Positions 49,500-58,574 of a stretch of DNA of 64,000 nucleotides are shown here, piece by piece. A program made the position numbers and the translations under genes. The notes below the pieces were generated by a model. It was not told the DNA's origin, searched no databases, and was given only the letters and a program-made list of their open reading frames with translations. The stretch is from Candidatus Chromulinivoraceae bacterium (GTDB lineage Bacteria > Patescibacteriota > Saccharimonadia > Saccharimonadales > Saccharimonadaceae), in assembly GCA_035478595.1 (NCBI GenBank), contig DATIJL010000012.1, forward strand, positions 62,001 to 126,000. Direction: 5' to 3'. Each line of letters starts with the position of its first letter. Positions within the stretch are counted from its first letter, which is position 1.

Positions 49500-50895
49500 T
49501 AGCTTCTGCTTCTTTTTGTTGCTTGTATTTTTTAGTAACTGGCGCTTTGCCTTCGGCGATGCGTTCGTTGTTTGCTTTGATTTGTTTCTCGTCGCGGAAA
49601 CTGAATTTTATCGGCGTACCAGCATAGTTGTAGGTCTCGCGGACAAGACGTTCAAGATAACGTTTGTAGCTCCAGTGAACGAATTTAAGGTTAGAGCCAT
49701 AGATAACAAACCATGGTGGTGTAGTGTCGGTTTGGACGATATAACGCAGTTTAGGGTGAGTATTTTTAAGGCCTGCTGGTGGGTGCTTTTGGACGGCTTT
49801 TTGGAGCAAGTCGTTTAGGATACGAGTTTTTGTCGTTTGTTTGCGACGTGCGTCGATATCAAGAGCAAGGTCAAATAATTTAGTAACGTTCTGTCCAGTG
49901 ACGCTGCTGGTGAAAATCAGTGGTGCCCAAGGTGTAAAGTCGAAGGTGCGAGTAATCTTTGGTGCCAAAGCATCACGCGTGTAAGCGTCTTTATCTTCAA
50001 CTGAGTCCCACTTACTGATGACAAGAGCCATCCCCTTGCCTGATTCATTAATAATGCCTGCAAGGCGTTGGTCGAGCTGAGTATTGAGTTCGTTAACATC
50101 CATTAGTAGGAAACAAACGTCAGACTCTTCAATAGCTTGGAGTGTTCGCAGGACGCTAAACTTTTCGATACCTACCTCTTGCTTGCCTGGTTTACGCATA
50201 CCAGCTGTGTCGAGAATCTCGATATCACGGTCGTTGTAGCGGACACGAATGCGGTTAACATCGCGGGTGGTACCGGCAATGTTGGCTACGAGCGCCTGCT
50301 GCTTACCAGCGAGGGTGTTAAAAAGATACGATTTGCCAACGTTTGGACGACCGATAAGAGAAATGCGAAGGATGTCATCTGGCTCTTCTTCGTGCTCAGC
50401 TGAAATGTGAGAGATAACTTCATCGAGGACCTCTATGATACCACTGTTGTGTTCGGCGCTGGTACGAAGAATCGTTTTAATGCCAAGGCGTTTAAACTCG
50501 TCTTTTGGCAGGCTGGTCTTAAGGTCTGATTTGTTGGTGACAAGAATGACTGGCTTTTTAGACCTGAGTGCTTTTTTAGCTACAAGTCGGTCTTGGTCAC
50601 TGACGTATTGGCTGCTGTCGACAATAACCAAAATAACATCTGCAGCATCTGCAGCTTCAGTAATCTGTTCTTGGATACTTGCCTCAAACTCATCGTTCGG
50701 GTCTTTAAGACCAGCGGTATCTACGAGCCAAAATGAGTGGTGCTTATACTCTACCTTACCGAGAACATTGTCACGAGTAGTTCCTGCTTCGCGGGCCACA
50801 ATAGCCTGCTGGGCACGAACCATACGGTTAAAAAGCGAACTCTTGCCGACGTTCGCTTGGCCAATGATTGCAACGGTTGGTAATTTACGAGCCAT
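49465..50895 (-). CDS. der: Ribosome-assembly GTPase Der (EngA)
   Basis: A 476-residue protein with two tandem GTPase domains and a KH-like end, needed for 50S assembly. Domain 1: GQANVGKSSLFNRM, AGTTRDNV, VDTAGLKD and NKSD. Domain 2: GRPNVGKSYLFNTL, AGTTRDVN, LDTAGMRKP and ISKWDSVED. The KH region runs from about residue 350. The tail (about 435-476) is Lys/Glu-rich. A TATAAT 11 nt upstream gives a very short leader. Confidence 0.95.
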   Translation of the reverse strand: MARKLPTVAIIGQANVGKSSLFNRMVRAQQAIVAREAGTTRDNVLGKVEYKHHSFWLVDTAGLKDPNDEFEASIQEQITEAADAADVILVIVDSSQYVSDQDRLVAKKALRSKKPVILVTNKSDLKTSLPKDEFKRLGIKTILRTSAEHNSGIIEVLDEVISHISAEHEEEPDDILRISLIGRPNVGKSYLFNTLAGKQQALVANIAGTTRDVNRIRVRYNDRDIEILDTAGMRKPGKQEVGIEKFSVLRTLQAIEESDVCFLLMDVNELNTQLDQRLAGIINESGKGMALVISKWDSVEDKDAYTRDALAPKITRTFDFTPWAPLIFTSSVTGQNVTKLFDLALDIDARRKQTTKTRILNDLLQKAVQKHPPAGLKNTHPKLRYIVQTDTTPPWFVIYGSNLKFVHWSYKRYLERLVRETYNYAGTPIKFSFRDEKQIKANNERIAEGKAPVTKKYKQQKEAEANENNLRPGQSK

Positions 50896-50996
50896 AACTT
50901 TGGCTAATTATAACAGAGGTTGCATAAGTTAGCGAGCATAAGTGTAATGGTGTTTTGTGATGGGAGCGAACTCCCTCTGAAGTGTAGGTATATCAC

Positions 50997-51689
50997 CTAC
51001 TGCATATCAACGAGTTTGTACTCACCGGGCTTCATATCACCAAGTGAATAATTGCCAAAGTTGGTCCGATGAAGCTTTTTTACCTCGTAGCCTAGCGAAG
51101 CAAAGGTACGGCGAATTTGTCGATTACGACCTTCATGCATAGTAACTTCCCATTCAGTTCGGCGATCGTCCGAAATCCGAGTTAACTGTAGCTTACTAGT
51201 ACCATCTTCGAGTTGTACACCATAGTCACTGATCATCTGTTGATGAAGTGGTTCAAGGTCGTGGTCAAGTCGTACCTTGTATATTTTTGTTTTTGCAAAC
51301 TTAGGGTGAGTCATATGAAAGGCAAAATCACCATCGTTGGTAAGAAAGATAAGGCCAGAGCTATCCTTATCGAGGCGCCCAACTGGCTTTAATTCGTGGT
51401 ACTCACTAGGGAGAATGGTGTAAATCGTTGGTATATCACCTTGAGATTTCCGTGAACAGACGTAGCCTATGGGTTTGTGAAACATAAGGTAGCGCATAGC
51501 CTTTGAACCTGCTAGAGGTTCGCCATTTACGACAATCGTATCACCCTCGTTAAATCGCGCGCCAAGTGTTGCTGGCGTATTGTTGATGGTTACCTTTCCC
51601 TTTTCGATAAGTAAATCTGCTTCACGACGAGAAACACCTAGCTGTAAGGCGAGGTGTTTATTGAGTCGTAACTGTTCACTATCAGGCAT
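50997..51689 (-). CDS. Pseudouridine synthase, RsuA/RluB type
   Basis: A 230-residue enzyme: an N-terminal S4 RNA-binding domain (LNKHLALQLGVSRREADLLIEKGKVTINNT) and a catalytic domain with GRLDKDSSGLIFLTNDG, whose Asp is the nucleophile, then HEGRNRQIRRTFASLG. It modifies rRNA uridines; whether 16S (RsuA) or 23S (RluB/E/F) cannot be decided. The start at 51689 follows a TATAAT by 8 nt, so the in-frame codon at 51698 is rejected. Confidence 0.9.
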   Translation of the reverse strand: MPDSEQLRLNKHLALQLGVSRREADLLIEKGKVTINNTPATLGARFNEGDTIVVNGEPLAGSKAMRYLMFHKPIGYVCSRKSQGDIPTIYTILPSEYHELKPVGRLDKDSSGLIFLTNDGDFAFHMTHPKFAKTKIYKVRLDHDLEPLHQQMISDYGVQLEDGTSKLQLTRISDDRRTEWEVTMHEGRNRQIRRTFASLGYEVKKLHRTNFGNYSLGDMKPGEYKLVDMQ

Positions 51690-51697
51690 TGCTGACA

Positions 51698-51703
51698 ATT
51701 ATA
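51698..51703 (-). promoter_or_regulatory. -10 box of the pseudouridine synthase gene (leaderless)
   Basis: On the minus strand TATAAT ends 8 nt before ATG 51689. Confidence 0.6.
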
Positions 51704-51706
51704 CCA

Positions 51707-52729
51707 CTAAACCTGAGGAGGCTGCGGGCCTCGGGGTGGTTGAGGCGCAATTGGTGTCGGCATAGGGCGGGGTGTTTCCTCGAATGAGATGCCGCTTGGC
51801 TCGGGCATTTCAACGCGAGGTTGTTGTGGTTGAGGCATTGGCATCGGCGTTGGCTGAGCGCCTTGCATAGGTGGAGAGGCCTGTAGCGGCACGGATGGTG
51901 CGGGCGGAGGCGGTGGAAGCGGGTTTGGTACAGGCTGTGTCATTTGCACTGCCGGCTGCTGTGGTTGAGGTTGCTGTTGAGGTGCTGTGGGCTGAGGAGT
52001 CGGGGCTTGGTTGAGCTCTTGTTCCATAAGGCTGCCAATATCCAATCGAGCACCACCAGCTGGCTGAGATATTGGGTGAATAACACGTTCACCGAGGTTA
52101 GCAGGACGTGTAGTGGAAAATGGTGCTGTTGGTTGAGGTAGCGCGTTAGCTGGTGCGGCTGGAGCAGCTGTCATCTGAGGCATGTGTTGTACTTGAGGCT
52201 GAGGCGCTGCCGTTGCATTAAACGGCGGTGGTGCAATAGGCATTGTTTGTGAAGCTTGGGGGGCGGCCATCGCTGGACGTGTTGGAATGGCAGTCGTAGG
52301 TGCTGGGCGTGGAGCAGACATCGAGCCAAACGTCTGTGCTGCTGAAGTAGAGCTGACCGGTGCATCGCCGAGAACATCATGGACAGTACGAACGACATCT
52401 TCAATACCTACCTGGGATTTAACCAAGTATCTATCGGCACCAAGAGCCTCACCACGGGCACGTTGGTCTTCACTTGAAAGAGCGGTCATCATAATAACTT
52501 TGATATCTTTTGTCTCAGTCGTGGAGCGGAGAATATCAAGCATGTCAAAACCACTGATCTTTGGCATCATAACATCACTCACGATGAGTGAAGGACGTTC
52601 TTTAATAGCCATAGCAAGCGCAGCTTCGCCGTCGCCGGCCGAGATGATGTCGTACCCTTCAGCCAGGAGGCGCACGCCGTAGATTTCGCGTAGACTTTTG
52701 TCGTCCTCTACCAGTAGTATTTTGGTCAT
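51707..52729 (-). CDS. Response regulator with long Pro/Gln-rich tail
   Basis: A 340-residue protein: a receiver domain (1-120) with LLVEDDKSL, phospho-acceptor Asp52 in LIVSDVMMP, the MMTALSS switch and LVKSQVG lysine. From about residue 125 to the end it is a low-complexity Pro/Gln/Ala/Met region with no output domain. The cognate kinase lies directly upstream and carries a similar tail. The tails might hold the pair together or recruit others; that is inference. A TACAAT box lies about 9 nt before the ATG. Confidence 0.88.
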   Translation of the reverse strand: MTKILLVEDDKSLREIYGVRLLAEGYDIISAGDGEAALAMAIKERPSLIVSDVMMPKISGFDMLDILRSTTETKDIKVIMMTALSSEDQRARGEALGADRYLVKSQVGIEDVVRTVHDVLGDAPVSSTSAAQTFGSMSAPRPAPTTAIPTRPAMAAPQASQTMPIAPPPFNATAAPQPQVQHMPQMTAAPAAPANALPQPTAPFSTTRPANLGERVIHPISQPAGGARLDIGSLMEQELNQAPTPQPTAPQQQPQPQQPAVQMTQPVPNPLPPPPPAPSVPLQASPPMQGAQPTPMPMPQPQQPRVEMPEPSGISFEETPRPMPTPIAPQPPRGPQPPQV

Positions 52730-52780
52730 ATTACCCTCTATTGTACTAAGTGTCGGTAAAAATTACTATAGCCCTTATGG

Positions 52781-54880
52781 TTAATTTTGGTTTCGGGGTG
52801 GAACGGGAATATCGCCTCGTTGCCGAATATATTGATTAGGGTTCTGTTCGATACTGGTGAGCGGTATATTCTCTCGCGCTGGCGTGACCGGTGCACGTGG
52901 TGCTGTATATTGCTGCTGAGGCTGGTAAACGGGTTGTTGAGGTGCTTGTGGCTGATAGTATGGCTGAGGTTGTTGGGGCTGCGTAATTTGATTTCCAGCT
53001 GCTTGGAGTTGCTGTACAACCTCTTTTGCCGGGAGGTTGGTGTAAACAGACTCGCCAGGCATACTAACGGGCTGAACTGGTGCCTGTTGCGGCATTTGCG
53101 AAGTTGGCATGATGGTAGGCTGCGCAGGTGTTGGAAATGCTGCCGTTGATAAGGCTGCCTGTGGAGTATCCAGCGTTGTATCTAGGGTTGCCGTTTGCGT
53201 GACGCCGGATATTTTTTGTTGTTCCATCTCGCGTTCTTCTTCGATGCTGGCTGCCTCTATGAGCCTTGTTGCCTCCTCATGATCGATGCGAGGGATCTCC
53301 ACGTAAAAGGTACTTCCCTGTTTGTATTCACTGTCTACCCAAATACGGCCGTTCATAGCTTCAACGAGGCGACGGCAGAGATAGAGTCCAAGGCCGGTTC
53401 CACCGATTTCCCTAGTATCGGTATTATCAACGCGATAGAACTTTTGGAATAAGTGCCCTTGGTCTTCCTTAGGGATGCCAATACCACTGTCAGCCACACT
53501 GATAATGATATGGTCGTTATCATCACCACCGATATCAATAACAACATCACCCTTTGGTGTGTATTTGATAGCGTTATCAATAAGGTTGGAGATAACTTCA
53601 CGCAGATGGTCGTTGTCGAGGTTGGCATAGAAAACAGGATTGAGTCGACGCTCCCCTGCTCTGTCCTCGGCGTCGTCGGGCTGGGGCTTGTATAGAACAT
53701 GCAAGCCCTTGGCCTCAGCTTTTGGCTTAAGGCCTTCTACGATATCGTGCGTAAAGGAGACGACATCGACAACCTTAGGATTGTTAGAAAGTCGACCGTC
53801 GTCTGCTTTACTGACGTCCAAGAGGTCTTGAAAGAGATTACCGAGGTGTTCGACAGATTGGTGTGCCTTGTTAATGAAGTCACGCGCTTTTTCATCTACC
53901 TGAGCCGTTGCAGGGTTAAGCGCTAAACCAAGATATCCTTCGATAGAAGCCACCGGTGTACGCATTTCGTGTGCGGCTGTACTGATAAACTCGGCCTGTT
54001 GACGCTCTTCGCGCTTTTCGTTCGTTATGTCGCGGAACACGACAATAACACCAGAACCTGGTTGCCCAACCGGTGAGACGATAACTGAGACAAGAATTTT
54101 TTTGCCAGCATGGGTTGTGAGAGAGAGGTCACTTACGTTCACCTCTTTATTAGTGGCGAGTACTTGCGATACGGGATCGTTTGCTGGTGTGAGCTCGTGG
54201 TCGTTCTTATCGAGTAGATTAAGGACGGACTTATAATTAAGGGAAACGGCATCTTGCTTAGTCCAACCAGTTAACTGCTGGGCGGCAGGATTAATGAGTT
54301 GAATAATCCCCTGACCGCTTAGGGCGATCACTCCATCGGCAATGGCGTTAATGACAATCTCTGATTTGCCAGATACTTGGCTTAGTTCGCTCGCCAGTTC
54401 ATGATAGGCACGGTCGTCACCTTTACCTTCGGTTTTTTCTTTAGAATGCCAGATAAGATAACTAACACCAAGAGGCAATTCTCCGGTTAATACAACGGAA
54501 ACGATCATTTCGCGCGAGAGGGTACCCCCGCTGTATTGCATCGCTAAATATAAAAAAGAAACTAACAGTAACGGGATGAGTCCGTACCAGCCAAATACAC
54601 CTGCGAACACCGAGACTAGCATCCAAAGTGCGATGAACGGTGAATTGACGCCGCCCGTACTAAGAACGAGCAGCGCAATAGTAGCGGTAAGGAGGAAGAA
54701 GACGCCCAAAGATCCCCATTCTATATACTTTTGTGGTGCCCATAAATAAGAGACGAAACCCATAATAAGCGTCACGGCAGCCATGGCTGCAGCCTGGTCG
54801 CTAACGAGTAGACCGGCTCCAATGTTTTTGACATTGGCAAAATAAGCCCACACATATAAGGCAATAATAATGCCGGACAC
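52781..54880 (-). CDS. Membrane sensor histidine kinase with PAS domain and Pro/Gln-rich tail
   Basis: A 699-residue kinase. About five or six membrane segments (1-145) lead to a PAS domain (about 170-290), then HisKA with FISTAAHEMRTPVASIEG (His304), and HATPase_c with NLIDNAIKYTPKGDV, ADSGIGIPKEDQGHLF and GGTGLGLYLCRR. After about residue 530 comes a disordered Pro/Gln-rich tail. The annotated GTG at 54880 cuts into the first membrane helix; an ATT at about 54940 would add 20 residues (ADIKPLTLTRFWHRRL), so the true start may be unusual. The partner regulator follows after 51 nt. Confidence 0.9.
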   Translation of the reverse strand: MSGIIIALYVWAYFANVKNIGAGLLVSDQAAAMAAVTLIMGFVSYLWAPQKYIEWGSLGVFFLLTATIALLVLSTGGVNSPFIALWMLVSVFAGVFGWYGLIPLLLVSFLYLAMQYSGGTLSREMIVSVVLTGELPLGVSYLIWHSKEKTEGKGDDRAYHELASELSQVSGKSEIVINAIADGVIALSGQGIIQLINPAAQQLTGWTKQDAVSLNYKSVLNLLDKNDHELTPANDPVSQVLATNKEVNVSDLSLTTHAGKKILVSVIVSPVGQPGSGVIVVFRDITNEKREERQQAEFISTAAHEMRTPVASIEGYLGLALNPATAQVDEKARDFINKAHQSVEHLGNLFQDLLDVSKADDGRLSNNPKVVDVVSFTHDIVEGLKPKAEAKGLHVLYKPQPDDAEDRAGERRLNPVFYANLDNDHLREVISNLIDNAIKYTPKGDVVIDIGGDDNDHIIISVADSGIGIPKEDQGHLFQKFYRVDNTDTREIGGTGLGLYLCRRLVEAMNGRIWVDSEYKQGSTFYVEIPRIDHEEATRLIEAASIEEEREMEQQKISGVTQTATLDTTLDTPQAALSTAAFPTPAQPTIMPTSQMPQQAPVQPVSMPGESVYTNLPAKEVVQQLQAAGNQITQPQQPQPYYQPQAPQQPVYQPQQQYTAPRAPVTPARENIPLTSIEQNPNQYIRQRGDIPVPPRNQN

Positions 54881-55029
54881 AAGAATAACCGCCTCGCAGA
54901 GACGGCGATGCCAAAAGCGTGTGAGCGTGAGTGGTTTAATGTCTGCCCCCTATTTAGACAAATATGCTGCTTATGCCCTATTATGCCTAAACGGTCCCCA
55001 TTTCGCAAGGTATGCTATGCTTTTACGTG

Positions 55030-55776
55030 ATGAATATTAGCACGATTAAAACACCGGTCGTAAAAGCTGGGGCAATGCTTTTGACAGAACTGCTCGATGA
55101 CTCTTTGCATGGGTTTTGTGACAACTCTATTTTAGTCATCACCTCTAAAGTTGTGTCGCTCTGCGAGTCTCGTGTCGTAGATAAAGAAAAAGCGGCAAAA
55201 GATGAACTCATTAGGCATGAAGCAGACTTTTATCTAGATCCTTCCTACAGTTCTCATCGATACCATTTTAGTATCGTACAGGGCATGCTTACCTCTTCTG
55301 CGGGTATTGATGAGTCGAACGGTAACGGCGACTATGTACTATGGCCGCATGATGCCCAGTCAACGGCAAACCAAGTACGACAGTATCTGCAGCGCCGTTT
55401 TATGGTTAAAAATGTCGGTGTCATAATTGTTGATAGTACAAGCTATCCACTGCGGCGTGGCGCTATCGGTACGAGCCTCGCGCATAGCGGCTTCAAAGCT
55501 TTAAATGACTACAGGGGCAAGTCTGATCTCTTTGGCCGATCTATTAAGGTTGAGGTTGCAAATGTCTGCGAAGGTCTCGCTGCAGGGGCCGTTGCAACTA
55601 TGGGTGAGGGTGCCGAGAGTACTCCGATTGCCGTTATAACAGAGGCGAATTTCGTGACATTTCAGAGTACCGACCCGACACCCGAGGAACTTACCGAACT
55701 ACGGGTTGCACTTGACGATGATTATTACGCCTCATTTCTTACGTCGGCCCCCTGGCAACGCGGCGATCGATCGTAG
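55030..55776 (+). CDS. F420-0:gamma-glutamyl ligase-like protein (CofE family)
   Basis: A 248-residue CofE-like protein. Matching pieces: DNSILVITSKVVSLCESRVV, VGVIIVDSTSYPLRRGAIGTSLAHSGF, then DLFGRSIKVEVANVCEGLAAGAVATMGEG and PIAVITEANFVTF. CofE adds glutamate to coenzyme F420; that cofactor is not expected here, so the family member probably ligates an amino acid to another molecule. I choose ATG 55030 as the start: a TATGCT-like box is near, and the extra residues from 55012 are atypical. Confidence 0.85.
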   Translation: MNISTIKTPVVKAGAMLLTELLDDSLHGFCDNSILVITSKVVSLCESRVVDKEKAAKDELIRHEADFYLDPSYSSHRYHFSIVQGMLTSSAGIDESNGNGDYVLWPHDAQSTANQVRQYLQRRFMVKNVGVIIVDSTSYPLRRGAIGTSLAHSGFKALNDYRGKSDLFGRSIKVEVANVCEGLAAGAVATMGEGAESTPIAVITEANFVTFQSTDPTPEELTELRVALDDDYYASFLTSAPWQRGDRS

Positions 55777-56577
55777 TTACCTTCCCTGCATGAATGCACG
55801 GTCGCGTTCTATAACCTCGTTCCATGTCTCCACTGACCCTGTCTCCATTTGGTGTAGAAGGTCGGAACTGTAAGCTATGACTTCCGACTTGCGCTGGGTT
55901 AGAGTACGTTCGGCTTCTGGTAGCGGGTATTTGTAGGTTTCGAGTAGCGCAATCTGGTTGCGCTGAAAGGCAGTCAGTTTTTGCATATCTAACTGCTCTG
56001 GACGAGCCATGCCGTTAATTTCTCGGAATAACTGGTGTCCTAATAGCGGTCCTTGCGGTTGATACAGTTCACCAAGATCGGCCGAGGCAACACTTTTTGC
56101 CATATGTTCAGCCTCGCGTGAGGGGTAATGCAGCTGCATAGCCTTTTGGCCAACAAGCTTGCCATCTGCGAATAGCGGCTCGGTACCGAGAATGGCAAAT
56201 GAACCCATTGTGCGAAGTGCTGGATGAACGATATCGCTACGACTTAGCTCACGCTCTAGCCATTCGGCACTTTCTCTCTCGTCAGTCCCACGCCCCTTCA
56301 GTTGAACAAGGTCGTGCGCATACCCGGCGGTTTGTGCTGTTTCACGAACAAGCGGATCCATATCAAGTAGTGTGCACAATTTGAATGCCGTGCTGCCCAC
56401 TTCACGAGCATGATGACCATTGTGGTACGCCAGCTCATGACTACCATGTCGACGGTAATTTGGATGACCTTCACCGTACGTGCGATCGACGGTTTTGAGC
56501 GCATCCTCTCCTACTCGCTCTAGCTTTGCTGATTGTTCGCGTTCTGAAAAATGCCATGATGAAACAAACTCACTCAT
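55777..56577 (-). CDS. HD-domain phosphohydrolase
   Basis: A 266-residue protein. The HD metal motif is visible as LAYHNGHHAREVG and AQTAGYAHDLVQLKG, followed by ERESAEWLERELSRS. Such proteins hydrolyse phosphate esters, often nucleotides. A long helical C-terminal part has no known features. AAGAAGGAGC precedes the start. It is convergent with the CofE-like gene with no gap, and divergent from the TrmB-like regulator. Confidence 0.82.
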   Translation of the reverse strand: MSEFVSSWHFSEREQSAKLERVGEDALKTVDRTYGEGHPNYRRHGSHELAYHNGHHAREVGSTAFKLCTLLDMDPLVRETAQTAGYAHDLVQLKGRGTDERESAEWLERELSRSDIVHPALRTMGSFAILGTEPLFADGKLVGQKAMQLHYPSREAEHMAKSVASADLGELYQPQGPLLGHQLFREINGMARPEQLDMQKLTAFQRNQIALLETYKYPLPEAERTLTQRKSEVIAYSSDLLHQMETGSVETWNEVIERDRAFMQGR

Positions 56578-56664
56578 GTAAGCTCCTTCTTTTTATGAAT
56601 TGTTTTTTACTGGCAGCGCTAACCGTCTCGATAGTACGGGCTATTGCAATTCATTCATATTTGT

Positions 56665-56681
56665 TGTGCAAAAAGTGCACA
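56665..56681 (+). promoter_or_regulatory. Candidate operator upstream of the TrmB-like regulator
   Basis: TGTGCA (56665-56670) and TGCACA (56676-56681) form a perfect 6-bp inverted repeat with a 5-nt A-rich spacer, between the divergent HD and TrmB-like genes. Confidence 0.5.
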
Positions 56682-56699
56682 TATGGTAAAAAGGGAGGA

Positions 56700-57530
56700 G
56701 TGTTTACAGATACTCAAGTCATCCGGTCATACTTTTTCAAGCTCGGCCTATCCTCAGAGATTGCCGATATTTATCTGGCTCTTCTTGCCTATGGTCCACA
56801 AACTATCTCGGACGTATCGCGGCATTCAGGGGTGGAGCGAACTCGTGTCTATCGACTTATGGAAGAACTGACGGTGAGTAATCTTGTAGAGGTAGAGACT
56901 CGGTATAAGCGGACTATTCTTCATGCTGCTCCCATTACTAACCTGCAGATTTTGCTTACCAAAAAAGAGCAGGAGCTCGAGGAGCTTCGGCAAGGTTTGA
57001 CTGACCTGCATCAAAAGATCGATGCAGGTTCATTGGCATCACCGACCACTCGTGTTCAGGCGTACCAGGGGTCCGACGGTCTTAAGCAGATGTTTTGGAA
57101 TCAAACACGCTCAAAATCCGAAAGTCTCTCCATCTTGCATGAAAATATGCAGCGTTATACAAACGCGGTATTCTTTGATCGATGGGCGCGAGCCTGCAAT
57201 GATCGTGGCCTTGAGTTTCGGAGTATTATTGGCGATAGCTTCGTAGAGTCGCAAAAGACCTGGTATGAAGAGCATGCCAATGAGCGACTTCGTAAATGGA
57301 ATGGTCGCTATGTGCCTGAAGGTGTTTTTTCCGTTACTCACTCGACGGTAGTGTATGACGACGTGACGGCGTATTACAACTGGAAAGACGGCGAGGTTTT
57401 TGGAATAGAAATCCATAATGCACATATCACAGAGGCTCAGCGTCAGTTCTTTGAGATGCTCTGGACTTTAGGACAGGATTTTGATGATTCGCCCATCCAG
57501 GAACTTTGGAGCAAAAGTCGAAACGGCTAA
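56700..57530 (+). CDS. TrmB-family transcriptional regulator
   Basis: A 276-residue regulator with an N-terminal winged helix (YFFKLGLSSEIADIYLALLAYG, then TISDVSRHSGVERTRVYRLMEEL), a coiled linker (ILLTKKEQELEELRQGL) and a C-terminal sugar- or ligand-binding domain (RVQAYQGSDGLKQMFWN). TrmB proteins control sugar uptake and metabolism in archaea and some bacteria. The start is uncertain: GTG 56700 follows AGGGAGGA with no spacing; the open frame continues back to 56526, but that part overlaps the divergent gene and its control region. Confidence 0.8.
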   Translation: MFTDTQVIRSYFFKLGLSSEIADIYLALLAYGPQTISDVSRHSGVERTRVYRLMEELTVSNLVEVETRYKRTILHAAPITNLQILLTKKEQELEELRQGLTDLHQKIDAGSLASPTTRVQAYQGSDGLKQMFWNQTRSKSESLSILHENMQRYTNAVFFDRWARACNDRGLEFRSIIGDSFVESQKTWYEEHANERLRKWNGRYVPEGVFSVTHSTVVYDDVTAYYNWKDGEVFGIEIHNAHITEAQRQFFEMLWTLGQDFDDSPIQELWSKSRNG

Positions 57531-57548
57531 CTCTAATTGATTAAAATA

Positions 57549-57556
57549 TAAAAATA
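57549..57556. repeat. Target site duplication, left
   Basis: TAAAAATA directly precedes the left transposon end and is repeated exactly at 62662-62669. Confidence 0.92.
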
Positions 57557-57583
57557 GGCAATTATATACTTGACGTTACCAAA
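57557..57583 (+). repeat. Left terminal inverted repeat of the IS1595-type transposon
   Basis: The 27 nt starting GGCAATTATATACTTGACG are the exact reverse complement of 62635-62661. Confidence 0.93.
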
Positions 57584-57595
57584 ACCAAAAAGAAG

Positions 57596-57769
57596 CTACT
57601 CAGCCTCTTTTTTAGGTGGCGGCGGTGTTTGCGCCATCTTCTTCACCGCAGACTCAAAACTTTCACTAACCTTAACCCGCTTTTCAGCAGGACTGGCCTT
57701 GGCTTGATCTTGGCCAATTTTTTCAGCTAAATCCTTGAGCTGTTCTTTGGAGGGCTTGTCGTCTGTCAT
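57596..57769 (-). CDS. Small charged cargo protein of the transposon
   Basis: A 57-residue soluble protein, rich in Lys, Glu, Ala and Pro (MTDDKPSKEQLKDLAEKIGQ..., ending PPPPKKEAE). The start at 57769 follows AGGA by 6 nt. It is the last gene of the cargo operon and ends 13 nt from the left repeat. Probably disordered or helical; function unknown. Confidence 0.6.
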   Translation of the reverse strand: MTDDKPSKEQLKDLAEKIGQDQAKASPAEKRVKVSESFESAVKKMAQTPPPPKKEAE

Positions 57770-57814
57770 AATTTTCCTCGCTAAATCCACTTTAAATATC
57801 ACCGTCGGGGCCAA

Positions 57815-58570
57815 TTATTTGAACACTTCCTTATCGTGCCATTCTTGATAGGCTGTTCTCTCGGATAGCAGTAGCTCATGCTTCTGCGATAATGCTGCCC
57901 GACTTTTCCTTGAATTACGGTAGCCCAAGAGCAGAAGAATGCAGACGAGGAGCGCGAAAGATAGGAGCACTTGCCAATACCAAATGCTCGCAAATGGCCA
58001 AATTGTTCGAGCGACAAAAAGCGTCGCGAGAACAAACCCATAAAGCGCCGTGTCCGCCCAGAAATCTAATGTCACTTTCTGTTTTTGGGCTTGGATCTCC
58101 TTGCTCTTATCCAATAACCCCTTGCTCGCCGTCTTATATTCATCTTGATAGGTGCTAGATGATGGGTCGAGCAATATCTTGTTGTATGCGTGGATAATTG
58201 GCTCAAGCATTATCTCCTGATCGAGTCCTACCTGGGGTGCATCTTCAGCGTCCTGGTATAAAAGTGTTTTGCATCGCCATAGAGCGAGCACACCGTTGAG
58301 TAGATATAGGCCGACTCCGATGATAGCAAATGACTGGAATTGAACGTCACTATCGGCAACGATTATAACCGGCGTGATCGCAGCCCCTACGATGAGAGAG
58401 AGCTCGCCAACCTTCATGAGGTATTCTCGTCGCTTATCACGACTTGCCAGGCTTATATTCATTCGTAGGTCACGAATCTCATTGAGCTGATCCTGAAGTT
58501 TATCTCGCTCTGGGGCAAGCTTCTCGATTACCTCGTCTTCCCATTTTCGTTTTTCTTCTTGGCCGCTCAT
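57815..58570 (-). CDS. Cargo membrane protein, unknown function
   Basis: A 251-residue protein with a helical, charged N terminus (WEDEVIEKLAPERDKLQDQL, coiled-coil-like), a pair of hydrophobic segments (about 52-92), a soluble helical middle, and a second pair near the C terminus (about 172-218). The layout resembles SLATT-type membrane pore proteins found in nucleotide-signalling defence systems, but I am not certain. It lies 4 nt after the NTF2-like gene in the same operon. Confidence 0.6.
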   Translation of the reverse strand: MSGQEEKRKWEDEVIEKLAPERDKLQDQLNEIRDLRMNISLASRDKRREYLMKVGELSLIVGAAITPVIIVADSDVQFQSFAIIGVGLYLLNGVLALWRCKTLLYQDAEDAPQVGLDQEIMLEPIIHAYNKILLDPSSSTYQDEYKTASKGLLDKSKEIQAQKQKVTLDFWADTALYGFVLATLFVARTIWPFASIWYWQVLLSFALLVCILLLLGYRNSRKSRAALSQKHELLLSERTAYQEWHDKEVFK

Positions 58571-58574
58571 TTAT

